DNA of 64,000 bases from NCBI GenBank assembly GCA_031271965.1, contig JAISUS010000029.1, forward strand, positions 162,908 to 226,907. The letters are read 5' to 3'. Under the pieces are notes generated by a model. It was given only the letters and a program-made list of their open reading frames with translations. It was not told the DNA's origin and ran no database searches. Shown in pieces: positions 10,959-19,390 of the stretch. A program made the position numbers and the translations under genes. Source of the DNA: Prevotella sp. (GTDB lineage: Bacteria > Bacteroidota > Bacteroidia > Bacteroidales > Dysgonomonadaceae). The stretch's first letter is position 1. Each line of letters begins with the position of its first letter.

Positions 10959-12863
10959 CTAAAATTTAAGATTGATACCACCGAACACAGTTGCTCGTGG
11001 CATTGGATAGCCCGCGTTGATCTCATAATTTTGAGCTAACAGGTTTTCACCCCTTGCGAATATTTCCAATATATTTGCCGGTTTGTAGGCAATTCTTACA
11101 TTCCAAAGGGTAAAGGTTTCTTTTTTTGCTACTGTATTCGTTGCCTTATTTTCGGTCACTGTATACAAGTTGTTTATGTATTGTACACCTGTAGAGAAAC
11201 TCCATTTCTGATGAGTGTAACTAGTTCCTGCATACAATTTATGTTCGGGAGAAGCAGTTACAATGTGTTTCATATGTAGCCAGCTATAATTGGCAGATAT
11301 ATCCCAACCGGAGCTTATTTTGTAATTGCCAGAAAATTCGATACCGTAATTTTCTATTTTACCTGTATTCATGTAGATAGGTGTTGGTCTGCCTTCTATA
11401 TTTTCCAGTTTAATACTATTATCTCCTTTTATATAAAAGAATCCCAAATCGAAACTAAGGGAATGATCTGGTAGTTTTTGAGAAGCAGATAGTTCGTAAT
11501 TCATCAATCTTTCAGGCTTTAAATCGGGATTCTTGGGACCGAACATATACATCTCACGGATAGTCGGGTTTCGGAAACCTTTACTTACAATGCCTTTTAA
11601 AACAGTATTTTCCGAGGCAAAATAGCTTAATCCGGCTTGAGGTATCCATTCCGTGCCTGTGCGTGAATGATGGTCTATTCTGATGCCTGCGTTGAATACA
11701 ACTTTACCGAGGATGTTTTGCTGAAAATTGAGATAGCCTGCTACTTCATTTTCGCTTTTTTTTGCTATGTCTTTATTCTCAGTATCGTCCATGAAAATAT
11801 TCCATGCATGACCTCCAAAATGTTGATAGTCTATTCCGGCAGTGGTTTGGTTGCCTTGAAAGAAATTATATGTCTGGTACAATGAAACACCTAACATTCT
11901 GTCGTTCGATCTGAAACGCTCGTTCCGAGGAGTTCCTTCCGGTATGTATCCATCGTTGATTTTATGTGTGCCGAAATTGTAGAAAAACTTCAAAGCGCCG
12001 GATGTCTTTTCATAATTATTTTCTATTGAGAATGAAGTGACGCCGCGTGTAATATCCGCATCATTGTCGACAACAGGACTCGTAACAGTTCCCGGATTCG
12101 AAGCTTTAAAGTTAGTCAGATCAAGATCAACAAATGATTTCCAATTTGGTGTAAAATCATATCCTACTTTTGTATATCCGCTATATTGCTCAAAATCCAT
12201 ATCCTTGCGGTTATTGTCGCTTCGGTTATATCCAAGTGAAACAAAACTGTTAAACCTTCCTGATCGGACGCTGTTGTTCAACTCGGTACTCAAAGTGTTA
12301 TATGAACCGTACATGGCACGCAATCCGGTTTTTATTCCGTCTTGTTGTTGCTTTTTTGTAATAATATTTATCACGCCACCCATTGCATTCGATCCGTAAA
12401 GAACGGAGGCAGGCCCTCGTACAACTTCTACACGGTCAGCCATCAATGTTTGATAAGAATCTGCTAACGGATGCCCCATTAAACCCATGTATTGAGGATG
12501 TCCGTCTATCAGCATCAGTATCTGAGCTGTAGGGCTACCACCTATGCCTCTGATAGTCATTCCTCCGGCTGCACCCGTGGATACTCCGTATCCCATAACA
12601 CCTCGCGAGGTGATAAATAGACTTGGAACTTGTTCGGTGATAATGGGAAGTAATGATTGCTCGAACCGGTTTTCTATTTGTTTATTTTCTACGACAGTAA
12701 CGCTCATTGGTAAATTCTTTAAATTTACTTCGGGACGACTGCCTGTAATCACAATTTCTCCCAAGTTGACAGAGTCACGAATTTCTGCCTCGGGTTTATC
12801 TTTAGAGTATAAGGTATGGACCGATATCGCTAGTAGTGTGATGATGCAGAGTTTTTTCTTCAT
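10959..12863 (-). CDS. TonB-dependent outer-membrane receptor
   Basis: Receptor of 634 residues from the ATG at 12863. An upstream in-frame Met at 12938 would run into the previous gene and would precede the signal peptide, so I prefer the inner start. A signal peptide (MKKKLCIITLLAISV) is followed by a TonB-box-like segment (GEIVITGSR), the plug domain (PSLFITSRG, IRGIGGS, VEVVRGPASVLYGSNAMGGVINI) and a 22-strand-type barrel ending in Phe (GGINLKF). There is no carboxypeptidase-like SusC domain and no SusD partner, so the type resembles siderophore, cobalamin or heme receptors. The ligand is unknown. It starts 4 bp after the phosphoribosyltransferase gene. Confidence 0.93.
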   Translation of the reverse strand: MKKKLCIITLLAISVHTLYSKDKPEAEIRDSVNLGEIVITGSRPEVNLKNLPMSVTVVENKQIENRFEQSLLPIITEQVPSLFITSRGVMGYGVSTGAAGGMTIRGIGGSPTAQILMLIDGHPQYMGLMGHPLADSYQTLMADRVEVVRGPASVLYGSNAMGGVINIITKKQQQDGIKTGLRAMYGSYNTLSTELNNSVRSGRFNSFVSLGYNRSDNNRKDMDFEQYSGYTKVGYDFTPNWKSFVDLDLTNFKASNPGTVTSPVVDNDADITRGVTSFSIENNYEKTSGALKFFYNFGTHKINDGYIPEGTPRNERFRSNDRMLGVSLYQTYNFFQGNQTTAGIDYQHFGGHAWNIFMDDTENKDIAKKSENEVAGYLNFQQNILGKVVFNAGIRIDHHSRTGTEWIPQAGLSYFASENTVLKGIVSKGFRNPTIREMYMFGPKNPDLKPERLMNYELSASQKLPDHSLSFDLGFFYIKGDNSIKLENIEGRPTPIYMNTGKIENYGIEFSGNYKISSGWDISANYSWLHMKHIVTASPEHKLYAGTSYTHQKWSFSTGVQYINNLYTVTENKATNTVAKKETFTLWNVRIAYKPANILEIFARGENLLAQNYEINAGYPMPRATVFGGINLKF

Positions 12864-12867
12864 ATAA

Positions 12868-13269
12868 TCATAAGAGCCACGGAAATTTGAAACAATCTTC
12901 ATCGTATAGAGAATAATCAGCTTTTCCATTGACGGCAAATGTCTTCACCAGTTTGGCATCTTCGAGCAATTTACAGGCGAAAGCTAGTGACGCTCCTGTT
13001 TTTACCCGGTCTTCCACTAGCAGGATCGTTTTGTCTTTATAATCGAAATCGATAGGTGCTATCAATTGTGGACTATTATATCTAGGTTTCTGATTTGGAT
13101 CTCTTAAATTTATCTTTAATAGTTGAATCCCAATGTCCAGTCGCTGGTTGAGTATGGCTGCAGGAATAATACCCCCATTGGCTATAGCGACAATTATATC
13201 AAAACTCTCAGAGAATTGAATGTTGCGAAAGCGCTCAAGCACTTCCGCAAAGGTTTTATCGTAAGGCAT
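12868..13269 (-). CDS. Phosphoribosyltransferase-domain protein
   Basis: Small cytoplasmic protein of 133 residues with a type I phosphoribosyltransferase fold. The PRPP loop is ILLVEDRVKTGASL (about residues 81-94), and an upstream FDIIVAIANGGIIPA segment is typical of the family. Substrate-binding hoods differ too much to say which base it uses. Placement between an ECF-type membrane protein and a TonB receptor, with gaps of 6 and 4 bp, suggests salvage of an imported base-containing compound. It is shorter than most purine phosphoribosyltransferases, which may mean a reduced or specialised role. Confidence 0.78.
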   Translation of the reverse strand: MPYDKTFAEVLERFRNIQFSESFDIIVAIANGGIIPAAILNQRLDIGIQLLKINLRDPNQKPRYNSPQLIAPIDFDYKDKTILLVEDRVKTGASLAFACKLLEDAKLVKTFAVNGKADYSLYDEDCFKFPWLL

Positions 13270-13275
13270 TGTTTA

Positions 13276-13785
13276 TTACAATTTAGCTATAGCCCTTAAT
13301 AAAGCATATCCTCCGAATACCTGTACCAGCATACCCGGTATACCGATCCGGAAATCTTGGATTGCTACTGCAAAATCTTGTACAACAGCCCATTCTATCA
13401 ATGTGCCGATCACCTGATAGGCTAATACGACTCCAACAATAGCCAGTAGAGATATTTTTTGGAAGCGGTGTGCGGCATATGCAGCGGCTCCGGCAAGTAA
13501 AGTCGATTTAATTAATATTGCAGGTAATACTGCTATCGGAGGCATACCAAACAGTGCACTGTTCAATAGGGGAGAAAGGATAGCAGTGAGTAGGCCCACG
13601 CGTAACCCATACTTGTATGCAGCTATTAGTGTGAAGAAGTAGATTGGTAGCCATGTTAATCCTCCACCCGGTACCAAATGGCATATTTGAGGAAGAGCTA
13701 TATTCCCAATGATAAATGATAGAGCAAACAAATATGTTTTGACCTCTTTGTAGGATAAAGAATAAAGTTTTGCTGTTGTTTCCAT
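13276..13785 (-). CDS. ECF-transporter S-component-like membrane protein
   Basis: Integral membrane protein of 169 residues with about five or six hydrophobic helices, rich in Gly, Ala, Leu and Ile, resembling substrate-binding S components of ECF vitamin or micronutrient transporters (GGGLTWLPIYFFTLIAAYKYG, GMPPIAVLPAILIKS). No ECF ATPase or T component is encoded here, so it would need a shared module from elsewhere or work alone. It is the first gene of the operon with the phosphoribosyltransferase, TonB receptor and electron-transfer proteins. The family assignment rests on topology and pattern recognition and could be wrong. Confidence 0.65.
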   Translation of the reverse strand: METTAKLYSLSYKEVKTYLFALSFIIGNIALPQICHLVPGGGLTWLPIYFFTLIAAYKYGLRVGLLTAILSPLLNSALFGMPPIAVLPAILIKSTLLAGAAAYAAHRFQKISLLAIVGVVLAYQVIGTLIEWAVVQDFAVAIQDFRIGIPGMLVQVFGGYALLRAIAKL

Positions 13786-14152
13786 GATGATAGTAATTAA
13801 AGGAAATATAATAATGATGTTTTAGTTGATAAGGGAATAATATATTCTTTTAGATATTAATAGATACAATGCTAAACAATATTCTTGTAATGAGCAAGTA
13901 ATATAATGTTTTCTCGTGTTCTCATGATTTTGAATTTAAAGATATGTAATAAAATTATCACATGTTTATTGAATAATACTAATTTTCACAATGTTAATTT
14001 TTTTTATAATTTTTGGCGCATTTTTTTTATTCTCTAAACAAAATATGGACAAAATACAAGAGGGTGTGTCAAAAGATAGAACTTTCGTCATTGTGAAGAA
14101 CCTTTTGACACACCCTATTTATATACGGATAATATTTTATTGTAAGTTTTAG
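13786..14152. other. Intergenic region between murA and the TonB/iron-sulfur operon
   Basis: This 367-bp AT-rich stretch contains the inverted repeat at 14061-14116. A weak minus-strand TATCTTTA (13937-13944) may be part of the operon promoter. I saw no riboswitch-like conserved core and no convincing small gene. Confidence 0.5.
14061..14116. repeat. 15-bp inverted repeat with GGGTGTGTCAAAAG arms
   Basis: Perfect arms AGGGTGTGTCAAAAG (14061-14075) and CTTTTGACACACCCT (14102-14116) flank a 26-bp loop containing CGTCATTGTGAAG. It sits directly downstream of murA and may end its transcription. The arm sequence resembles insertion-sequence or MITE ends. Confidence 0.7.
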
Positions 14153-15457
14153 TCAATCCATACGCAAAATATTAGCGCCTAATTGGTTTAGTCGGACATC
14201 TATATTCTGGTACCCTCTGTCTATTTGTTCTATGTTATGGATCGTGCTTTTTCCGTCGGCACACATTGCTGCAATAAGCAAGGCTATTCCGGCCCGAATA
14301 TCGGGAGAGGTCATAGTGGTTGCACGCATCGGTCGTTTGCCTGTGCCTATAACCGTTGCCCTGTGAGGATCGCATAGTATAATCTGTGCTCCCATATCTA
14401 TCAGTTTATCCACGAAGAATAAGCGGCTTTCAAACATTTTCTGATGAATTAATACGCTTCCTTTGGCTTGAGTTGCCACTACCAGCAATACACTGATAAG
14501 GTCAGGAGTCAATCCTGGCCAAGGCGCATCGGCTATTGTTAAGATAGAGCCATCGATAAAAGTATCTATAGCGTATTCTTTTTGAGCTGGAATGTATATG
14601 TCGTCTCCTCTTCTTTCTAATTGAATACCTAAACGACGGAATGTATCGGGTATAATGCCGAGATCATCATATGCTACATTTTTGATAGTAATTTCCGAAC
14701 CTGTCATTGCTGCCATTCCTATGAAACTACCAATCTCTATCATATCCGGTAGAATACGGTGTTTGGCTCCACCAAGAGATTTTACTCCTTCTACCCGAAG
14801 AAGATTCGACCCTACTCCTGATATCTTAGCTCCCATTTGTATGAGTAGCTTACTCAATTGTTGTATATACGGTTCGCACGCTGCATTGTAAATAGTAGTC
14901 TCACCTTCAGCCAACACGGCAGCCATCAGAATATTGGCAGTACCTGTAACCGATGCTTCATCAAGCAGCATGTAAGTTCCTTGCAGTTTTTTTGCAGATA
15001 TGTTGTATATCTGTTGCGCATCATCGTAAACAAAGTCGGCTCCTAGTTTTTGTATACCGATAAAGTGCGTATCTAAACGGCGGCGGCCTATTTTATCTCC
15101 GCCCGGCTTTGGAAGCATAGCTCTACCAAAACGTGCTACCAGAGGTCCTATTATCATTACTGAGCCTCTTAATGATGCACTCTTTTTTATAAATTCTGGA
15201 CTTTGTAAATAATCTATATTTACATTTTCTGATTTGAATGACCATGTGTCTTCACCTAAACGCTTAGTTTCTACGCCCATCTCGCCCAATAGGGCTATCA
15301 GGTTGTTCACATCCAAAATATCAGGTATATTTTCGATAATAATTTCTTCGGGCGTGAGTAGAGTTGCACAAATAATTTGTAGAGCTTCGTTTTTTGCTCC
15401 TTGTGGTATAATATCTCCTTTGAGGCGACAACCTCCTTCTATAATAAATGATGCCAT
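14153..15457 (-). CDS. murA: UDP-N-acetylglucosamine 1-carboxyvinyltransferase
   Basis: First committed enzyme of peptidoglycan synthesis, adding enolpyruvate from PEP to UDP-GlcNAc in the cytoplasm. Length (434 residues) is normal. Lys22-Asn23 (QGAKNEAL) is the conserved substrate site. The loop that carries the catalytic Cys115 in E. coli reads PGGDKIGRRRLD here, with Asp121 (codon 15095-15097) in the Cys position. That Cys-to-Asp change is known to make MurA insensitive to fosfomycin while keeping activity. The gene follows murB by 19 bp and ends an apparent operon with rfbB, an unknown gene and murB. Confidence 0.96.
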   Translation of the reverse strand: MASFIIEGGCRLKGDIIPQGAKNEALQIICATLLTPEEIIIENIPDILDVNNLIALLGEMGVETKRLGEDTWSFKSENVNIDYLQSPEFIKKSASLRGSVMIIGPLVARFGRAMLPKPGGDKIGRRRLDTHFIGIQKLGADFVYDDAQQIYNISAKKLQGTYMLLDEASVTGTANILMAAVLAEGETTIYNAACEPYIQQLSKLLIQMGAKISGVGSNLLRVEGVKSLGGAKHRILPDMIEIGSFIGMAAMTGSEITIKNVAYDDLGIIPDTFRRLGIQLERRGDDIYIPAQKEYAIDTFIDGSILTIADAPWPGLTPDLISVLLVVATQAKGSVLIHQKMFESRLFFVDKLIDMGAQIILCDPHRATVIGTGKRPMRATTMTSPDIRAGIALLIAAMCADGKSTIHNIEQIDRGYQNIDVRLNQLGANILRMD

Positions 15458-15476
15458 GTTTCTATTTTCTTAGTTT

Positions 15477-16505
15477 TTAAAAGATTCTTACCTCAGGTTC
15501 AAGTTCAACATCGAATGTGCCTTTTACGGCATGTTGAACTTCCTTCATAAAGCGGATTATGTCATTTCCATCAGTCGAACCATAATTAACAATAATCAGA
15601 GGTTGATTGGGATATGTGCCTATGTCTCCGATTCGCTTCCCCTTATATCCCGATTTATCTATCAGAAATGCAGCTGAGGTTTTTATCAATCCGTCCTTTT
15701 GCAAGTACGCCGGAAGATCAGGATACTTTATTAGAATCTTGTCTGTTTGTTTTTGTGTGATATATGGGTTTTTGAAAAAGCTTCCGGCGTTTGGCAATAC
15801 CTTCTCATCCGGAAGTTTACGTTGCCGTATTCGTATAACAGCGTCACGGACATCTTGAATGGTTGGTTCTGCGATTTCTTCGAGTTCTTTGTTCAAATCA
15901 AAATATTTTGGAGTATAAACGAATGTCCGCTTTAAGTGGAAAACAACGGATATTACCAGATATTTTTCTGTACGTTTAAATATACTATTTCGGTAGGCAA
16001 ATTCACATTCGGCATTAGAGAAAGATATGGTCTCTCCCGTTTCCATATCCACCGCTACTACTTCGCGTATCACATCTTTTACTTCTGCTCCATATGCACC
16101 GATGTTTTGAATAGGTGCTGCACCAACGGTTCCGGGTATTAGTGAAAGGTTCTCAAGCCCTACAAAACCACGTTCTACACAATAAGCGACAAATTCATCC
16201 CAGTCTTCGGAGGCATTGACTTCGATAAATATATCTTCATCTTCCTCTTCTTCGTCAGAAATCAGTCGAACTCCTTTAATATCGGGATGGATGACAAGTC
16301 CATCGAAGTCTTTTGTGAAAAACAAATTGCAGCCACTGCCTATAACAAGCTTTTTTTCGTTTGAATGATCTTTTAAACATTGGCGAAGCTCTTCGATCGT
16401 ATTAGGCTGACAAAAAATCTTAGCCAGAGCCTCTGTTTTAAATGAATTATAATTTTTTAATTGGAATTGCCTATAATAGTCCATTTCGGGGTTAATTGGT
16501 TTCAC
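15477..16505 (-). CDS. murB: UDP-N-acetylenolpyruvoylglucosamine reductase
   Basis: FAD- and NADPH-dependent cytoplasmic enzyme that reduces the MurA product to UDP-MurNAc. The 342-residue chain has the FAD-binding region (KLVIGSGCNLFF, GLENLSLIPGTVGAAPIQNIGAYG) and the proton-donor Ser segment NAGSFFKNP, and ends with LEPEVRIF carrying the conserved Glu. Length and C-terminal region fit type I MurB. It precedes murA by 19 bp, so the first two steps of the pathway are co-transcribed. Confidence 0.96.
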   Translation of the reverse strand: MKPINPEMDYYRQFQLKNYNSFKTEALAKIFCQPNTIEELRQCLKDHSNEKKLVIGSGCNLFFTKDFDGLVIHPDIKGVRLISDEEEEDEDIFIEVNASEDWDEFVAYCVERGFVGLENLSLIPGTVGAAPIQNIGAYGAEVKDVIREVVAVDMETGETISFSNAECEFAYRNSIFKRTEKYLVISVVFHLKRTFVYTPKYFDLNKELEEIAEPTIQDVRDAVIRIRQRKLPDEKVLPNAGSFFKNPYITQKQTDKILIKYPDLPAYLQKDGLIKTSAAFLIDKSGYKGKRIGDIGTYPNQPLIIVNYGSTDGNDIIRFMKEVQHAVKGTFDVELEPEVRIF

Positions 16506-16516
16506 AAAATATCCGG

Positions 16517-17239
16517 TTAACTACGCTTTCGTTTAAACCAGAAAAATAATATAACAAGAACAAGAAGTGCTCCGGCAATGATAAGGATTGTTTGCCAGTG
16601 AACCATGACAAATTTTACGATAAAAACCAGAGCAACTATTACTAATATAGCACCGACGCCCTGTGTTACCCGGCGTATCGTCAATTTGCGTTTAGCTGCT
16701 GATTCGTCGTCGGAGAGGGAATAGTTGCTTTCTTTTTGAGTTTCAGATTCCAGTATTTGTTCGGTAATTGTATCTGGTTCTGCGTTTTCGCTAAAATCTT
16801 CAAATGTTACGTAATCATCTTTGCCATTCCCGGTGGTTGAAGATTCTAGTTCTTCATAGTCTATATCTTCAGGCTGATATACCGGTTCTTCTTCCCCCTG
16901 ATATACTTCCATAGGGATATCATCCATGTCCAGATCCAGATTATCCGATTCTTCATTTTCTTCAATTTGCGGAGTCGGTATAGGTGATTGAGTAGCCTTG
17001 TCTGCAAGACGAATAACCGTATCCACACGTGATGAAGCCACTTTCGTGTCGAAGTCTCCACCTTCTACCATATTTATTAATTCGTCTTCTATAGCCGGAT
17101 ATTTAATCATCAGAGTCTTGCAAGCATTGGCAAAGTCGCGAAAGCGGTGAATCTTGTCTATCTTTGCTTTTACTTCGTCTCCGTTGCCTGCCGACAAATC
17201 TAATATTTTGTCTGCCAGTATAGCTTTTAAACGTTCCAT
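16517..17239 (-). CDS. Unknown protein with acidic linker and two C-terminal membrane helices
   Basis: I do not recognise this 240-residue protein. The first 80 residues are probably helical (ERLKAILADKILDL, RFRDFANACKTLM). A long, very acidic, low-complexity linker follows (about 90-185), then two adjacent hydrophobic helices (GAILVIVALVFIVKFVMV and TILIIAGALLVLVILFFWF) and a basic end KRKRS. It would sit in the inner membrane with a cytoplasmic N-terminal domain. It lies 11 bp before murB and 26 bp after rfbB, so a role linked to envelope synthesis is possible but unproven. Confidence 0.75.
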   Translation of the reverse strand: MERLKAILADKILDLSAGNGDEVKAKIDKIHRFRDFANACKTLMIKYPAIEDELINMVEGGDFDTKVASSRVDTVIRLADKATQSPIPTPQIEENEESDNLDLDMDDIPMEVYQGEEEPVYQPEDIDYEELESSTTGNGKDDYVTFEDFSENAEPDTITEQILESETQKESNYSLSDDESAAKRKLTIRRVTQGVGAILVIVALVFIVKFVMVHWQTILIIAGALLVLVILFFWFKRKRS

Positions 17240-17265
17240 CGTTTTTTGTTTATATTAGTTGTCTA

Positions 17266-18402
17266 TTATCTATTACCGTACATCTGGTCGTAATATTTTG
17301 TATAATCACCGGAGGTAACCTCATCTACCCACTGTTGATTGTCTAGATACCAATAGATAGTTCTTAGAATACCTTTATCGAATGTCGTTTCCGGTAACCA
17401 TCCGAGCTCTTTGGATATTTTTGTCGGATCGATTGCATAGCGGTGGTCATGCCCTTGACGATCTTTTACAAAAGAAATAAGATCATCGTTTATCCAACTG
17501 ATATCTATGGAACCATCTTCGGCTTTTTCTTTCTTTTTAAGCGTTTCTCTATATTCAGGTTTGCTTTCCATTATATCGTGAATGGTTTTGATTACCAGTT
17601 TCACTATATCGATATTCTTTTTCTCATTGTGTCCGCCTACATTATATACTTCGCCTAAACGGCCGCCATGCAGCACGGCATCTATAGCTTTGCAATGATC
17701 TTCTACATAGAGCCAGTCGCGCACATTACTTCCGTCTCCGTAAACAGGAAGTTGCTTTCCCTCCAGGATGTTGCGTATAATAAGTGGAATTAGCTTTTCA
17801 GGGAAGTGATATGGCCCGTAATTGTTTGAACAACGGGTAATATTTACCGGCATTTTATACGTTTCGCTATAAGCCTGCACTATCAGATCTCCTCCTGTTT
17901 TTGCTGCGCTATACGGTGAACGGGGATCGAGAGGTGTTGTTTCGGTAAAATAACCCTCCTCGCCCAGAGATCCGTATACTTCGTCTGTAGATACCTGCAA
18001 AAACTTCACTCCTTTGTGCCATATAGGGTAGTTGTTTTCGTCTTTTCCCTCTGTCCAGAATTTTCTGGCTGTATCTAGCAGGTTTTGAGTCCCTAATATA
18101 TTAACTTGTAAGAAAAGTTGTGGATTCTCAATACTTCTATCCACATGACTTTCAGCAGCAAAATTTACTACATAGTCAATTCTATGATTAGTGAAAATTT
18201 TTTCGGTAATAGTTCTGTCACAGATGTCTCCTTTTACGAAAACAACACGTGGGTCTTTAAGTTCCTGTGTCAGTGTGCCAAGGTTTCCCGCATATGTAAG
18301 CGCATCGAGAATAACCAATTTTGCCTGAGGGTGTGCAGCCAACATATGTTTTACAAAATTTGCGCCTATGAACCCAGCACCGCCAGTAATTAAATAAGTC
18401 AT
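17266..18402 (-). CDS. rfbB: dTDP-glucose 4,6-dehydratase
   Basis: NAD-dependent short-chain dehydratase (378 residues) that makes dTDP-4-keto-6-deoxyglucose for rhamnose or other deoxysugars. The N-terminal nucleotide loop is GGAGFIGANFV (7-17), the catalytic region STDEVYGSLGEEG is followed by SPYSAAKTGGD (Tyr-xxx-Lys), and RCSNNYGPYHFPEKLIP is typical of RmlB. It stands apart from the usual rfbA/C/D partners, which must be elsewhere if rhamnose is made. It is the first gene of the murB-murA operon. Confidence 0.94.
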   Translation of the reverse strand: MTYLITGGAGFIGANFVKHMLAAHPQAKLVILDALTYAGNLGTLTQELKDPRVVFVKGDICDRTITEKIFTNHRIDYVVNFAAESHVDRSIENPQLFLQVNILGTQNLLDTARKFWTEGKDENNYPIWHKGVKFLQVSTDEVYGSLGEEGYFTETTPLDPRSPYSAAKTGGDLIVQAYSETYKMPVNITRCSNNYGPYHFPEKLIPLIIRNILEGKQLPVYGDGSNVRDWLYVEDHCKAIDAVLHGGRLGEVYNVGGHNEKKNIDIVKLVIKTIHDIMESKPEYRETLKKKEKAEDGSIDISWINDDLISFVKDRQGHDHRYAIDPTKISKELGWLPETTFDKGILRTIYWYLDNQQWVDEVTSGDYTKYYDQMYGNR

Positions 18403-18436
18403 TTTTATTTTTACGTTTAATAAATGATATTATACG

Positions 18437-18444
18437 CAAAAATA
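18437..18444 (-). promoter_or_regulatory. -7 promoter element of the rfbB-murB-murA operon
   Basis: Minus-strand TATTTTTG matches TAnnTTTG, 34 bp before the rfbB start. A clear -33 partner is not visible at the usual spacing. Confidence 0.5.
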
Positions 18445-18549
18445 AGAAAAAAACAATATCAATGGTGTCTTACAAGTAATATAATATTGTAGGGCAAACG
18501 AAAAGAATTACGAATGATTATTTGAGAATGTGAGTTCGGTACCTTATTA

Positions 18550-19230
18550 TTAGAATTTATAGCCTAAGGTGGCTAAGGAGCTAACATTCTTATATTTGTA
18601 GGAATTATTGTTGCTGAGGTTTGTAAGGCCAAGTTCACAACTTAATCCGACTATAATTCTGCCGACTTCCATTCCTACTCCGCCTCCAATGCCAAAGTCG
18701 AATTTTTTCAGATTTCCATAAGTAAGCTTATCTGATTTTCCGAATGTGTCTTCTTCCGGAGTTTCTTTTATTTGGGTATTCCCGGTAATTTTTTCCTTAT
18801 TCTTTCCGCCAATGCCATAAGCAATGTAAGGTCCCAGATTGAAATAAACGCATGTGCTGTTTGACATATACATTTTATATACGGCAAATACCGGCATTTC
18901 CAGATACATTTGATTCAATGTTCTATTTCTGTAAAATGCGCCTCCGGTTCCACCTATAATATTATCTTCTGTTTTTAATTTGGCACCTTTTGTCGTTAAA
19001 AATAATCCGGTTTGCAAATCAAAAGGGTTGTTAGGAAGGCTGTATTCTAACATAACTCCTCCCTGAAAGCCTATTTTCCCTTTTTTATTAACAAAATCAG
19101 ATTCTATATCCCATGTTGAGTTAGATACATTAGCCCCTGCTCTGATACTAAGATTTAGTGAAGGTGAATACTGGGCAAAAAGGCTGATTGTTGTAAATAG
19201 AATAAATGCAATTAATGTAAATCTCTTCAT
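18550..19230 (-). CDS. Outer-membrane beta-barrel protein (PorT/OMP_b-brl type)
   Basis: Secreted protein of 226 residues with a clear signal peptide (FTLIAFILFTTISLFAQ) and alternating beta-strand pattern (LNLSIRAGANVSNS, GFQGGVMLEYSL, FDFGIGGGVGMEVG, LATLGYKF). The C-terminus ends in Phe, typical of outer-membrane barrels. It belongs to the broad outer-membrane beta-barrel family that includes PorT. It lies divergently, 160 bp from porP, so a link to type IX secretion is possible but not shown. Function unknown. Confidence 0.78.
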   Translation of the reverse strand: MKRFTLIAFILFTTISLFAQYSPSLNLSIRAGANVSNSTWDIESDFVNKKGKIGFQGGVMLEYSLPNNPFDLQTGLFLTTKGAKLKTEDNIIGGTGGAFYRNRTLNQMYLEMPVFAVYKMYMSNSTCVYFNLGPYIAYGIGGKNKEKITGNTQIKETPEEDTFGKSDKLTYGNLKKFDFGIGGGVGMEVGRIIVGLSCELGLTNLSNNNSYKYKNVSSLATLGYKF

Positions 19231-19390
19231 AAGGCTGTTGTTTTGAATTGTGTAAAAGTATTAATAAAAATTTATAGAAAATATAGTTTTCCCTGCTAAA
19301 TGCCCATATCATACAATTTAAGAGGCTTTTAGGCGTTAAGAATAAATAAATTGTACTTACTTTGCATATCGTATTACCCTGTTTTTGTGA

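Noticed and set aside
12037..12399. Plus-strand open frame of 120 codons inside the TonB-receptor gene
   Set aside because: It is antisense to a well-supported receptor with no signal or family of its own.
10959..12938. Longer TonB-receptor start at 12938
   Set aside because: It would overlap the end of the phosphoribosyltransferase gene and put 25 residues before the signal peptide.
13786..14152. Riboswitch (cobalamin, thiamine or preQ1 type) before the TonB/ECF operon
   Set aside because: I found none of the conserved cores; the only strong structure is the inverted repeat near murA.
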